From positions 1 through 28,954 of IMG/VR virus record IMGVR_UViG_3300006870_000058: a DNA stretch of 28,954 nt. The stretch is one strand, 5' to 3'. The notes under the pieces were generated by a model. That model worked only from the letters and a program-made list of their open reading frames with translations. It had not been told where the DNA came from and ran no database searches. This document shows, one piece after another, positions 21,043-28,753 of this stretch. Every line of letters starts with the position of its first letter. Within the stretch, counting starts at the first letter, position 1. The stretch is from a virus. Made by a program: the position numbers and the translations under genes.

Positions 21043-21123
21043 ATGTGTATACTTAGATGGATAAAGAAAATATTTAATAGAATAAAAAAGGTGGATGAGT
21101 TAGATACATCTTGGAGAGATTAG
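21043..21123 (+). CDS. Very small amphipathic basic peptide ORF, 26 aa
   Basis: ATG at 21043 to TAG at 21121-21123, ending one base before the next ATG. It begins MCILRWIKKIFNRIKKVDEL and ends DTSWRD, forming a basic amphipathic helix that could bind membranes or proteins. The ribosome site is weak. It exactly fills the gap between flanking genes, which supports it, but 26 codons can occur by chance. Confidence 0.35.
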   Translation: MCILRWIKKIFNRIKKVDELDTSWRD

Positions 21124-21124
21124 T

Positions 21125-21328
21125 ATGAAGTTAAAAAACTTACTTGAAGGTGATGATGAAGGATCTATGGCAAGAAGTGAGTTAAAAAGAACTGCCAAGA
21201 TAGCATCAATGTTGTTAGATAAAATAGAAGATGGTGATGAGTTACCAGCATGGACACAATCTAAGATTACAAAAGCACTGGATTATGTGCAATCAGTTTT
21301 CAATTATATGGATGGAGATAAGAAATAA
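21125..21328 (+). CDS. Small phage protein with MKLKNLLEG leader, 67 aa
   Basis: Starts MKLKNLLEGDDEGSMARSEL. The body, KRTAKIASMLLDKIEDGDEL then PAWTQSKITKALDYVQSVFN, is a helical hairpin whose 'L...a..A..L...i.d.deL..W.QskItkA.dy...v..Y' pattern I recall from many T4-like phage hypotheticals. It has an L-L-E site (residues 6-8) right at the end of the leader, as expected for prohead-protease processing. Its last base is shared with the next ATG (TAATG). GGAGAG lies 10 bases upstream of the start. Confidence 0.8.
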   Translation: MKLKNLLEGDDEGSMARSELKRTAKIASMLLDKIEDGDELPAWTQSKITKALDYVQSVFNYMDGDKK

Positions 21329-21915
21329 TGAAATTATCTACAATAATAAAAAAAGAAAAAGTTATTACTGAAGCTATAAAGTTTCATAAAAAAGATTCTA
21401 TTCCTCTTTCAGAAAGTGTTTTTAGAAATGGAAGTGAGAATTATTTCTCCTTATATAGAGAAGCTAGAAAACAATATAATGATGGCAAATTAGAAGGTCT
21501 TACTGCAGAAGATATGGAAATATTGGAAACAGATATTGGTGAGTTTGCAGAATTTGAAGGCAATAAAGTTCCTCTTGATTGCCCAATAATGGTTGATGTA
21601 TCTGAAGAAATTGACGAAGCAGAATACCAAGGCAAGAAGGTTCAGTTAGGTAAACCTAAAAGAGGTGGTAGTAAAAAGTTTTATGTTTATGTAAAGAACC
21701 CTAAAACTGGAAATGTAAAGAAAGTAAGTTTTGGTGCTAAGAGTGGTGGGGGATCTCTATCTGTAAAACTTAAAGATCCAAAAGCTAAGAAGGCTTTTGC
21801 TTCAAGACATAATTGCGAACAAGCTAAAGATAAGACAAAAGCTTCATATTGGGCATGTAGACTTCCTAGATATGCAAAGTCATTAGGTCTATCTGGTGGA
21901 GGTAAGTGGTGGTAG
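21328..21915 (+). CDS. Phage protein with MKL leader and conserved KFYVYV...RHNC domain, 195 aa
   Basis: Leader MKLSTIIKKEKVITEAIKFH with an I-T-E site. The middle (about 60-95) is acidic. The C-terminal domain (about 105-195) reads KRGGSKKFYVYVKNPKTGNV, KKVSFGAKSGGGSLSVKLKD, KKAFASRHNCEQAKDKTKAS and YWACRLPRYAKSLGLSGGGK. The combination 'KFyVyVknpktGnvkkVsFGa ... f.sRHnC......kt.a.YWaCR' occurs widely in large phages without known function; two or three conserved cysteines could bind metal. In such phages this domain is often attached to a head-targeting N-terminus (inference from recalled annotations). Confidence 0.8.
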   Translation: MKLSTIIKKEKVITEAIKFHKKDSIPLSESVFRNGSENYFSLYREARKQYNDGKLEGLTAEDMEILETDIGEFAEFEGNKVPLDCPIMVDVSEEIDEAEYQGKKVQLGKPKRGGSKKFYVYVKNPKTGNVKKVSFGAKSGGGSLSVKLKDPKAKKAFASRHNCEQAKDKTKASYWACRLPRYAKSLGLSGGGKWW

Positions 21916-22187
21916 ATAAACCATATATAGAACAAAGAAAGTTAAAATATATTAAAAGAGAATTTTCAGCTGATGTTGATTCGGATGAGTTAGTATGGCA
22001 CAGAGATAGAAAAGACAGAACAGTTTTAGTAAAACAATCTGACGATTGGTATATACAGATGGATAATAAAATGCCAGAAAAACTAACAGAAAATTCTGAA
22101 TTTTATATTCCAAAAAATTTTTATCATAGGTTAATTATAGGCAGTAATGCACAAAAAAATCTTATTATTTATATAATGGAGTCTTAA
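21909..22187 (+). CDS. Cupin-like small protein, 92 aa
   Basis: GTG at 21909 preferred (GGAGG at 21898-21902, six bases away; another GTG lies at 21906). Begins VVDKPYIEQRKL. The core ELVWHRDRKDRTVLVKQSDD, WYIQMDNKMPEKLTENSEFY and IPKNFYHRLIIGSNAQKNLI reads as a small beta-barrel cupin with H and E/Q residues in metal-binding positions (WHRD...; FYHRL). The same arrangement ('ELVWHrD.eDR.v.v....gw..QmDne.P..l..gd.f.ip...yHRl') is familiar from cyanophage and other marine phage hypotheticals. Substrate unknown; overlaps the previous gene by 7 bases. Confidence 0.75.
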   Translation: MVDKPYIEQRKLKYIKREFSADVDSDELVWHRDRKDRTVLVKQSDDWYIQMDNKMPEKLTENSEFYIPKNFYHRLIIGSNAQKNLIIYIMES

Positions 22188-22188
22188 T

Positions 22189-22845
22189 ATGTCAAACCAT
22201 ATGCATAAGATAGGAGAAAAATATTCAACAGATAAGATTTCTTTACATAAATATCATTTAATATATGATTTCTTTTTTCAAAGCTTATATAATCAATCTG
22301 GTTCTTTACTTGAGATAGGTATTCAAAAAGGTGAATCATTAAGAATGTGGCATGAGCTTTTTAAAAATATGAATATATATGGTGTTGATATGGATAATTA
22401 CTCAATAAGCGATATTCAAAAACAAGGTGATAATCTAGATAGACTAACATTATTAAGTAATATAAAGCAAGGTGAAAATATTGATCACCTTGATAAAGTG
22501 GATATTCCAGAGTTACGTATAGTTATTGACGACGCATCTCATTACCCACCACATCAAATAGAAACCTTTAATAAGTTATTTCCTAGATTAGAAAATGGTG
22601 GTTTATATATAATAGAAGATATTGAAACTTCTTACTGGACTGCTGGTAGAAAACTTTATGGCAATTCAATGAATTATGGTGTTGGGTCAAACGGATCAAC
22701 TGTTGAAATTTTTAAAGGTGTTGTTGAGGGTATTAATAATAAAAATAGTAAAATTTATAGAGAACAGTTTATACCTCAAGTAATACAGGAATATATTATG
22801 AGTGTTGTTTTTGCTCTAAATTGTATAATAGTAATAAAAAAATAA
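22189..22845 (+). CDS. Class I SAM-dependent methyltransferase (sugar O-methyltransferase-like)
   Basis: 218 aa. Begins HKIGEKYSTDKISLHKYHLI, then SAM motif I LLEIGIQKGESLRMWHELFK, acidic motif II IYGVDMD, and ELRIVIDDASHYPPHQIETF, with NGGLYIIEDIETSYW. This order ('YGTDK..H.Y' start, 'LEIGi..G.SL..W', 'iDDaSH', 'GGlyiiED..tsYW') is that of macrocin/mycinamicin-type sugar O-methyltransferases and related glycan methylases. Together with the glycosyltransferase at 16469 it could modify a glycan on the virion or host surface. GGAG ribosome site 8 bases upstream. Soluble. Confidence 0.85.
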   Translation: MSNHMHKIGEKYSTDKISLHKYHLIYDFFFQSLYNQSGSLLEIGIQKGESLRMWHELFKNMNIYGVDMDNYSISDIQKQGDNLDRLTLLSNIKQGENIDHLDKVDIPELRIVIDDASHYPPHQIETFNKLFPRLENGGLYIIEDIETSYWTAGRKLYGNSMNYGVGSNGSTVEIFKGVVEGINNKNSKIYREQFIPQVIQEYIMSVVFALNCIIVIKK

Positions 22846-22855
22846 GGAAGATAAA

Positions 22856-23125
22856 ATGAAATTAGGCGATTTGATTAATGAGGTTGATGAAAAAATTATT
22901 AAGAAGAGCACCATAATGATGTTAAAAAATCTTCTTGATAAACAGGATGAATCATCTTGCGGTTCAGACAAAGAAGAAGTTAATAGTAGTGATGTAGAAG
23001 AAGATTCTCCCCCCGGTGATAATTATAAACGTATGGTAAAACATTTAAAAGATAGGTTTGGTAAAGATTCAGAAATACCTTATCAAATTGCTTGGTCAAA
23101 ATATAACAAAAGAAATAAAAAATAA
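22856..23125 (+). CDS. Acidic/basic small protein with MKLGDLINE leader, 89 aa
   Basis: Starts MKLGDLINEVDEKIIKKSTI after AAGGAAG. The leader carries an I-N-E site. An acidic, serine-rich linker (VNSSDVEEDSPPGDN) separates a helix from a basic C-terminal domain: YKRMVKHLKDRFGKDSEIPY, QIAWSKYNKRNKK. The last part resembles the 'f......p.qiAws.aN.ykk' motif seen in phage virion-associated small proteins. Function unknown. Confidence 0.75.
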   Translation: MKLGDLINEVDEKIIKKSTIMMLKNLLDKQDESSCGSDKEEVNSSDVEEDSPPGDNYKRMVKHLKDRFGKDSEIPYQIAWSKYNKRNKK

Positions 23126-23149
23126 TATACAAAAAAATGTTTTTTTATT

Positions 23150-23157
23150 ATATTTAT
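23150..23157 (+). promoter_or_regulatory. Intergenic octamer ATATTTAT (copy 6)
   Basis: 25 bases before the ATG at 23183, in the context TTATATTTATTATG that is shared with copy 5. An A-run/T-run precedes it but does not form a GC stem. Confidence 0.45.
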
Positions 23158-23182
23158 TATGACTTTTAATAAGAGAGTAAAA

Positions 23183-23917
23183 ATGAACAATAATTTAAAA
23201 GAATTTAAAGAAGTTATTAAGGAAGAAATACTAGAACTTCTAAAAGAAGAAACCTCAAACGTAGAAGATATAGTGTTTTCTATTTTAGATGCTCAATCAA
23301 GTGGAAACACAAAAAAAGCAGAGAAATATTTTGGTATTCTTTTTCCAAGATTAGCAAGCCTTGGCTTTGATAGAAATACTCTTTTAAAAATGAAGTCTCA
23401 ATTAACCTTAATCAACAACGAAAAAGAAGCAACAAAGTTTATTACCAGATGGAAGTTATCAGATCAAGATATAAATAAAAATAATGTTTATACATATAAG
23501 ATGATTGTTTCTGTTCCTTTTGCAACAAATAAAAATGAAGAAGAATTAGTTAAGAAATTAAAATATGATTTAGTATCTAACGGTCATAAAATATTGGGAT
23601 ATAAAAAAATGCCCGTATCAAAGATAGCATCAGCAGGAGCGGCAGGTGAGGTTATAGATCTCAAGATTTTGGTTAAGATTAAAACAATGGCTAAGCCTAA
23701 CGAAATAGAATCAGAACTACAACCAGACTATGGTGTAGATAAAATAAAAGGATTTGATGTTGAACAATCGGTCAAAACTAAAGAGATCAAGTCGAGTGAT
23801 AGATTTGATAAGAGAAGCTCCAAACTTAATGGTAAAGAGGACAAACAAGACGATAATAGAATCAATCCAACAAAAGGTTTTAGTAAGGATCATTTATCGA
23901 AAGCTAGAAACAAATAG
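23183..23917 (+). CDS. Hypothetical charged protein, 244 aa
   Basis: ATG at 23183 is preferred over 23159, which sits 1 base after the octamer motif and lacks room for a ribosome site; AAGAGAG precedes 23183. N-terminal helix MNNNLKEFKEVIKEEILELL, then helical repeats (AQSSGNTKKAEKYFGILFPR), then a beta-alpha-beta part (VYTYKMIVSVPFATNKNEEE, GHKILGYKKMPVSKIASAGA, VIDLKILVKIKTM) of ferredoxin-like appearance. The C-terminus (about 185-244) is polar and disordered. No family recognised. Its 3' end overlaps a second reading frame for about 90-160 bases. Confidence 0.7.
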   Translation: MNNNLKEFKEVIKEEILELLKEETSNVEDIVFSILDAQSSGNTKKAEKYFGILFPRLASLGFDRNTLLKMKSQLTLINNEKEATKFITRWKLSDQDINKNNVYTYKMIVSVPFATNKNEEELVKKLKYDLVSNGHKILGYKKMPVSKIASAGAAGEVIDLKILVKIKTMAKPNEIESELQPDYGVDKIKGFDVEQSVKTKEIKSSDRFDKRSSKLNGKEDKQDDNRINPTKGFSKDHLSKARNK

Positions 23918-24086
23918 AGTTATAACTCGTATAATAGAACCTTATGAGTTAAAAGAAGAAGATGGTAAGGTTTATTTATATGCATATGATACTACTGGTA
24001 GAACAAGAAGTATAAAGTCCTTTTTATTAGAAAACATATTATCTGCAAATAAACAAAGAAGAGAATTTACCCCTAGGATATTTTAA
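23829..24086 (+). CDS. WYL-domain-like protein, start uncertain
   Basis: Open from a TTG at 23754, but ATG at 23829 (85 aa) is a more sensible start; neither has a good ribosome site. The recognisable part is VLVRIIYRKLETNRVITRII, EPYELKEEDGKVYLYAYDTT and GRTRSIKSFLLENILSANKQ, matching the WYL pattern (strand, 'R.i.Py.l...dg..YlyAy', 'iRsF.l..I......f.pr'). WYL domains sense nucleic acids or nucleotides. No helix-turn-helix is attached. It overlaps the upstream frame by at least 89 bases, unusual here, so initiation might be non-canonical. Its stop overlaps the terminase ATG (TAATG). Confidence 0.55.
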   Translation: MVKRTNKTIIESIQQKVLVRIIYRKLETNRVITRIIEPYELKEEDGKVYLYAYDTTGRTRSIKSFLLENILSANKQRREFTPRIF

Positions 24087-25735
24087 TGGATAAACAACAA
24101 ACAGCTGAATACATAGAGTGCAGAAAGAATCCTTCTTACTTTATGAAAAAATACGGCAGAATTAGGCATCCATTAAGGGGAATTATATCTTTTGAGTTAT
24201 GGGATTTCCAAGAACACACACTTCAGCATTTTTTAGACAATTCATATAACATAGTTCTCAAGGGTAGGCAGTTGGGTATATCCACATTAGTAGCTGGATA
24301 TGCTGCTTGGTTGTCAAACTTTTTTAAGAACAAAGAAATATATATTCTTGCTACAAAAAGAGATACTGCTCAAAATATGGTTGATAAAGTAAGAGTTTTT
24401 TTAGAGGGTATTCCGGAGTGGATGAGAGCAGATTTTATTACTGATAATAAACAAAGTTTAGAATTAAATAATGGTTCTAAAATAAAAGCATCGGCTTCTA
24501 CACCAGATGCGGCTCGTTCAGAGGCATTAAGTTTGCTCATTGTTGATGAGGCAGCTTTTATTAATAAGATGGATAGTATATGGATAGCAGCTCAACCTAC
24601 ACTAGCAACTGGTGGTGATTGTATAGCATTATCTTCACCTAATGGAGTTGGTAACTGGTTTCACAAGATATATAATGAGGCGGAGGCTGGTATTACAGAA
24701 AAGATAGGTAATAAGATAGTAGGGTTCAATCCAATAAAATTACACTGGTCGGTTCATCCAGACCACGATGATGATTGGGCGAGAGAGACACGCAAGAAGA
24801 TTGGGGATCAAGCTTTCGCTCAAGAGCATGATTGTGACTTTGTTCAATCTGGTAGTAATGTTATTTCACTTAAGGCTTTGGAGTGGTATCTAGAGCATCC
24901 AACAGAACAAGAGACACTTGACGATGGTTATCGTCCATTCGTTAGGGAACCATTAGAAAGAACTTGGGTTGATAAGGGTTTGTGGGTTTGGAAATATCCG
25001 GATTATACCAAAAAATATATTATATCTGCAGATGTTGCTCGCGGTGATGGAGAAGATTATTCAGCTTTTCATGTCATAGATATTGAAAATTATGAGCAAG
25101 TGGCTGAATATAAGGGTAAGGTAGCTACAGATGTTTATGCTCACCTAATACACAACACAGCTGTTCAATATAACAACGCTTTTATAGTAGTTGAAAATGC
25201 ATCAATGGGTCATCATACAGTAATGAAGATTGTAGAGATGGAATATAAGAACGTGTATTGGACAATAAAAGATTTAGCTAAATTACACGAAAGTAATGCA
25301 AGAGATCAATTATTTTATGACCCATACAATCCTCCTAAAAATGCAGTTCCCGGATTTACAATGTCTTCAAGAACAAGGCCAGCAGCGATAGCTCGACTGG
25401 AAGAGGATTTAAGGCAACATGAGTTTATTTTACACTCACAAAGAACTATGAAAGAATTAGAAACTTTTATCTTTCATAATGGTAAGCCCCAAGCTTTGGA
25501 CGGATACAATGATGATTTAGTAATGTCTTTAGCTATTGGTATGTATGTAAGAAACACAACTATAAAGTTTACTAATGCTGATAATGATATAACTCAACAT
25601 TTAATGTCTAACCTTTCTTTTAACCCTGTTCCTTATGAGTTCGGAATAAGTAGTAATTCTAATTCTGTTGGTAATGAATCTTATTCTATGAAAGTAAATA
25701 AAGAACAGGTTGAAGATTTAAGATGGTTGTTATAA
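24086..25735 (+). CDS. terL: Terminase large subunit (T4 gp17-like)
   Basis: 549 aa DNA-packaging motor. ATPase: Walker A-type loop LKGRQLGISTLVAGYAA (K59-T67; the usual GK is replaced by GI, as in many phage terminases with RQLGIST), Walker B LLIVDEAAF (D154, E155), coupling motif IALSSPNGVGNWF. C-terminal RNase H-like nuclease: ISADVARGDGEDYSAFHVID (D316), VVENASMG, and DGYNDDLVMSLAIG (D476/D477). The order and ASASTPDAARSEAL are typical for T4-type headful terminases. It works with the portal two genes downstream; the small subunit is not adjacent. ATG overlaps the preceding stop by one base. Confidence 0.97.
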   Translation: MDKQQTAEYIECRKNPSYFMKKYGRIRHPLRGIISFELWDFQEHTLQHFLDNSYNIVLKGRQLGISTLVAGYAAWLSNFFKNKEIYILATKRDTAQNMVDKVRVFLEGIPEWMRADFITDNKQSLELNNGSKIKASASTPDAARSEALSLLIVDEAAFINKMDSIWIAAQPTLATGGDCIALSSPNGVGNWFHKIYNEAEAGITEKIGNKIVGFNPIKLHWSVHPDHDDDWARETRKKIGDQAFAQEHDCDFVQSGSNVISLKALEWYLEHPTEQETLDDGYRPFVREPLERTWVDKGLWVWKYPDYTKKYIISADVARGDGEDYSAFHVIDIENYEQVAEYKGKVATDVYAHLIHNTAVQYNNAFIVVENASMGHHTVMKIVEMEYKNVYWTIKDLAKLHESNARDQLFYDPYNPPKNAVPGFTMSSRTRPAAIARLEEDLRQHEFILHSQRTMKELETFIFHNGKPQALDGYNDDLVMSLAIGMYVRNTTIKFTNADNDITQHLMSNLSFNPVPYEFGISSNSNSVGNESYSMKVNKEQVEDLRWLL

Positions 25736-25760
25736 AATAAATGTTTATATTTATTTTATA
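25731..25760. repeat. AT-only 12-bp perfect inverted repeat at the terL end
   Basis: TATAAAATAAAT (25731-25742) and its reverse complement (25749-25760) flank a GTTTAT loop and include the terL stop codon. It could act as a weak transcript-end hairpin, but the all-AT composition makes it less specific. Confidence 0.5.
25747..25754 (+). promoter_or_regulatory. Intergenic octamer ATATTTAT (copy 7)
   Basis: Lies within the right arm of the AT-only inverted repeat, 62 bases before the ATG at 25817. Same octamer as in seven other leaders. Confidence 0.4.
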
Positions 25761-25816
25761 GCCTTCTTGATTTTTATTATATTATAAAGATTGGGATTAC
25801 TATAAGGAATTATAAA

Positions 25817-26044
25817 ATGGCTAAATATTCTGAAGCTCAAAAAGGTGATTGGCACGAATATCAAAAATTAGTTTTAAGTGAGTTAGAGAGACATAACTCT
25901 TTATTGTTACAGATGGATAATAAGTTAGAAAAGGTTAATGTTGATATATCTTCTTTAAAAGTCAAATCTGGTATTTGGGGGTTAGCGGGAGCAGCTGTTC
26001 CTATTGGGATATTTATGGGGTTAAAGATTTTAAATATAAATTAG
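25817..26044 (+). CDS. XhlA-like small membrane-anchored protein, 75 aa
   Basis: ATG with AAGGAA upstream. A polar coiled-coil N-terminus (EYQKLVLSELERHNSLLLQM, DNKLEKVNVDISSLKVK) is followed by one C-terminal hydrophobic helix, SGIWGLAGAAVPIGIFMGLK. This 'coiled coil then LKvk.GiwGl.G...P' arrangement resembles haemolysin XhlA-type phage proteins, often near lysis or head genes. Here it sits between terminase and portal, a placement I recall in other large marine phages. It could localise to the membrane or participate in lysis; function not proven. Confidence 0.7.
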   Translation: MAKYSEAQKGDWHEYQKLVLSELERHNSLLLQMDNKLEKVNVDISSLKVKSGIWGLAGAAVPIGIFMGLKILNIN

Positions 26045-26053
26045 AGGTAAAAA

Positions 26054-27841
26054 ATGGCAAGTAAATTTGATACACTTAAAAAGTTATTGAATGGTGGTTC
26101 TGCACAATATAAGGTTCCAACAGAGCGTCCATCAATGAGAACACAAAGAAATGTTTTCGATACTTTTCAAAAAGCAGCGTCTTCTATATATCAGCAAGGT
26201 TTGGCGGGTGGTATAGAAAGATCAGAAAGGTATAGAGAGTATAATGAGATGGACCATTACCCAGAGATATCAAGAGCGTTGGATATTTATGCTGATGATT
26301 CTATGGTTTATGGTATTGATGGAAATATACTAAATATATTTTCAGAAGATCAGAAAATCAAGGAAGAGTTAGAAGAACTTTATTATGAGAGATTAGATAT
26401 TGATTTTCACTTATGGACATGGATTAGAAACATGGTTAAATATGGAGATCATTTTAATCTTTTAGATTTAGTTGAAGGTGAAGGTGTTTTAGGTTCTATA
26501 GCTTTACCAGTTGAGGAAATAGCAAGAGAAGAGGGTTATGACAATGATCCTAACTCTCTTAGGTTTAATTGGGTTGGTCAAGGAAACACTTCTTTTCAAA
26601 ATTATCAAGTATCTCACTTAAGAATACTTGGTGATGATAAGTTTTTACCATATGGAAGAAGTATTTTGGATTCTGGTCGTAAGGTATACAAACAATTATT
26701 AATGGCAGAAGATGCTATGTTAATATATCGTATCACCAGAGCGCCAGAAAGAAGGGTTTTTTATATTGATGTAGGTAATATACCACCAGCACAAGTTGAC
26801 ACATATTTGATGCAAGCCAGAGATAAACTAAAAAGAACACCAATGGTTAATCAACAGACTGGTAATCAAGATATGAGATTCAACCCAGAATCAATATTAG
26901 AAGATTTCTTTATTCCTATTAGGGGTGAGAGAGGAAGTAGAATAGAGACATTACCCGGTGGTGAAAACGCCGCTGCTATTGAAGACATTCAGTATTTGCA
27001 GAATAAACTTTTTATATCACTTGGTGTTCCTAAATCATACTTAACAGCAGAAGAAGATTTAGCTGGTAAGGGAACATTGGCACAAGAAGATATAAAGTTT
27101 GCAAGAACAATTCAAAGAATACAAAAGATAGTAGTCAGTGAGTTGGCAAAAGTTGGGTTGGTTCATTTGTTTTTAAGAGGGTATGATGAAAGTGATATAT
27201 ATAATTTTGATTTGAAGTTAGCTAATCCATCAACCGTCACAGAGATGATGAATCTTGACTTAATGGATAAGAGATTTAATGTAGCAAGTCAAATGTCAGA
27301 ATCCCCACTTCTTTCTAAAGAGTATATACAAAAAGAAGTATTACAGTTATCTATGGATGATATCGTTGAAATAAAGAACGATAGAGTAAAAGAAGCTTCT
27401 AATGAATATACTATAGAACAAGTTAAGATGGGTGCACAAGAAGAACCAGCTGCTATGCAGCAACCAGTAGAAGAAAATCCAAACGATCAAGAAGGTGATA
27501 ATGAGAGTGATGTTGAGGAAGATAGTAAATTTAAATCATTTAAAAATGTTACTCCATATGACCCACTGGGAACTGATGAGTTGGAGGGATATCCTAAGTT
27601 TGATTCTTTTGAGAGAAATTTTGAGAGTAGTATAGATCAAATAACAAGTGATATAGAGAAAAAAGACATTATCAAGAAGAAAAAAGGAAGAAAATCTAGA
27701 ACAGATTCTTTTAATAAAACCATTACAGAAATAATGCGTTTTGACCAAGAATCGAATAAAATTATGGATAATATTAGAAAAGATATGAAAAATAATAAAC
27801 TTTCTAATACAGGAAAGGTATATTTTGTATCAAAAGATTGA
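26054..27841 (+). CDS. Portal protein (T4 gp20-like)
   Basis: 595 aa dodecameric portal at the capsid vertex through which DNA is packaged. Recognisable gp20-type stretches: YREYNEMDHYPEISRALDIY, ADDSMVYGIDGNILNIFSED, LPYGRSILDSGRKVYKQLLM-like (read FLPYGRSILDSGRKVYKQLL), YRITRAPERRVFYIDVGNIP, and GGENAAAIEDIQYLQNKLF with GVPKSYLTAEEDLAGKGTLA. The C-terminal 150 residues, after about 450, are a polar acidic then basic extension (EENPNDQEGDNESDVEEDSK ... KKKKGRKSRTDSF) beyond the structured core. AGAGG ribosome site before the ATG. Located just after the terminase, as expected for the packaging machine. Confidence 0.95.
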   Translation: MASKFDTLKKLLNGGSAQYKVPTERPSMRTQRNVFDTFQKAASSIYQQGLAGGIERSERYREYNEMDHYPEISRALDIYADDSMVYGIDGNILNIFSEDQKIKEELEELYYERLDIDFHLWTWIRNMVKYGDHFNLLDLVEGEGVLGSIALPVEEIAREEGYDNDPNSLRFNWVGQGNTSFQNYQVSHLRILGDDKFLPYGRSILDSGRKVYKQLLMAEDAMLIYRITRAPERRVFYIDVGNIPPAQVDTYLMQARDKLKRTPMVNQQTGNQDMRFNPESILEDFFIPIRGERGSRIETLPGGENAAAIEDIQYLQNKLFISLGVPKSYLTAEEDLAGKGTLAQEDIKFARTIQRIQKIVVSELAKVGLVHLFLRGYDESDIYNFDLKLANPSTVTEMMNLDLMDKRFNVASQMSESPLLSKEYIQKEVLQLSMDDIVEIKNDRVKEASNEYTIEQVKMGAQEEPAAMQQPVEENPNDQEGDNESDVEEDSKFKSFKNVTPYDPLGTDELEGYPKFDSFERNFESSIDQITSDIEKKDIIKKKKGRKSRTDSFNKTITEIMRFDQESNKIMDNIRKDMKNNKLSNTGKVYFVSKD

Positions 27842-27859
27842 TTTTCTCTTATTTTAGCT

Positions 27860-27867
27860 ATATTTAT
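27860..27867 (+). promoter_or_regulatory. Intergenic octamer ATATTTAT (copy 8)
   Basis: In the 60-base gap after the portal gene, 34 bases before the ATG at 27902. Context CTATATTTATACTAG. Confidence 0.45.
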
Positions 27868-27901
27868 ACTAGACTAATAATATAATTTTGGGGTTAAATT
27901 T

Positions 27902-28735
27902 ATGAAACATAATAAGTATAGAAATATTGGTGTTTTGTTTGAATCAATGATTCACTATACTATGGGATTAGTTTCTGAGGGTAAAACTACTCAAGCTTCA
28001 CAAATGATGAAGATAATCAGAAATAATTTCATGAAAAAGACAACAATATCTGAAGCATATAACGTATTTTCACAACTTTTGTATACAGAGGCAATAAACT
28101 ACTTTCATGCAAGTAGGTTTTATAGTAATTTAAGAAAAGAGTATAATCGTATTGATGATAAGGTATTAAATGCCGAAATATCTAATATGAAAAGACAAAT
28201 TAAAGAAAATTTTAATTTGAAAGAAGTTCTTAATACAAAAATTCCTAATTACAAACTATTTTCAAGTTTTCAGATATGTTCATTGAAGGAAAATACTTAT
28301 TTATCTTCTAAAAATCAAACTAATTTAGAACAGTTTATTATGGAACACCTTATTAACAATAAGGAGTTGAAGAAACTTAGTGAAAATAATATTGTTGTTG
28401 AAGAATACCCCAAAGAACAACAAAAGATTGATAAAATAGCAATGGCTATTGCTTTTAATAATTTTAAGAAGAGTTTTCGCGGTAAATTAACAGAAAATCA
28501 AATACAATACCTAATAAATTTTTATTCTATGAATTCAAAATCATTTAATAAGTGGGTTATGAAAGAAATTGATGGTATGGTAAATGATATATCCTCAGAA
28601 AAAATTGTCGTTGAAAACGAAGGGTTACGAACAAAGTTAGAATTAGCTGTAGAAAGATTAAAAAATATAAAAGAAATTAACAGTGATAATATCGTTGAAG
28701 TTTTGTTATTTGTAGAACTTTGTGATAACCTGTAG
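27902..28735 (+). CDS. Hypothetical head-module protein, 277 aa
   Basis: ATG with a GGGGTT ribosome site, alone behind an ATATTTAT motif. Almost entirely helical and basic: KYRNIGVLFESMIHYTMGLV, QASQMMKIIRNNFMKKTTIS, FSQLLYTEAINYFHASRFYS, IAMAIAFNNFKKSFRGKLTE and a C-terminal helix LRTKLELAVERLKNIKEINS. No membrane segment, zinc or catalytic motif. In T4 the portal is followed by prohead core proteins, protease gp21 and scaffold gp22; this position and helical content make a core or scaffold-related role possible, but sequence similarity to those proteins is not evident to me. Protease and major capsid genes are not reached in this window. Confidence 0.75.
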   Translation: MKHNKYRNIGVLFESMIHYTMGLVSEGKTTQASQMMKIIRNNFMKKTTISEAYNVFSQLLYTEAINYFHASRFYSNLRKEYNRIDDKVLNAEISNMKRQIKENFNLKEVLNTKIPNYKLFSSFQICSLKENTYLSSKNQTNLEQFIMEHLINNKELKKLSENNIVVEEYPKEQQKIDKIAMAIAFNNFKKSFRGKLTENQIQYLINFYSMNSKSFNKWVMKEIDGMVNDISSEKIVVENEGLRTKLELAVERLKNIKEINSDNIVEVLLFVELCDNL

Positions 28736-28753
28736 AATTATTGGAGAATAATA

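Noticed and set aside
23129-23148. A-run/T-run before copy 6 as a terminator
   Set aside because: No GC stem; only an A/T tract pairing, too weak to call.
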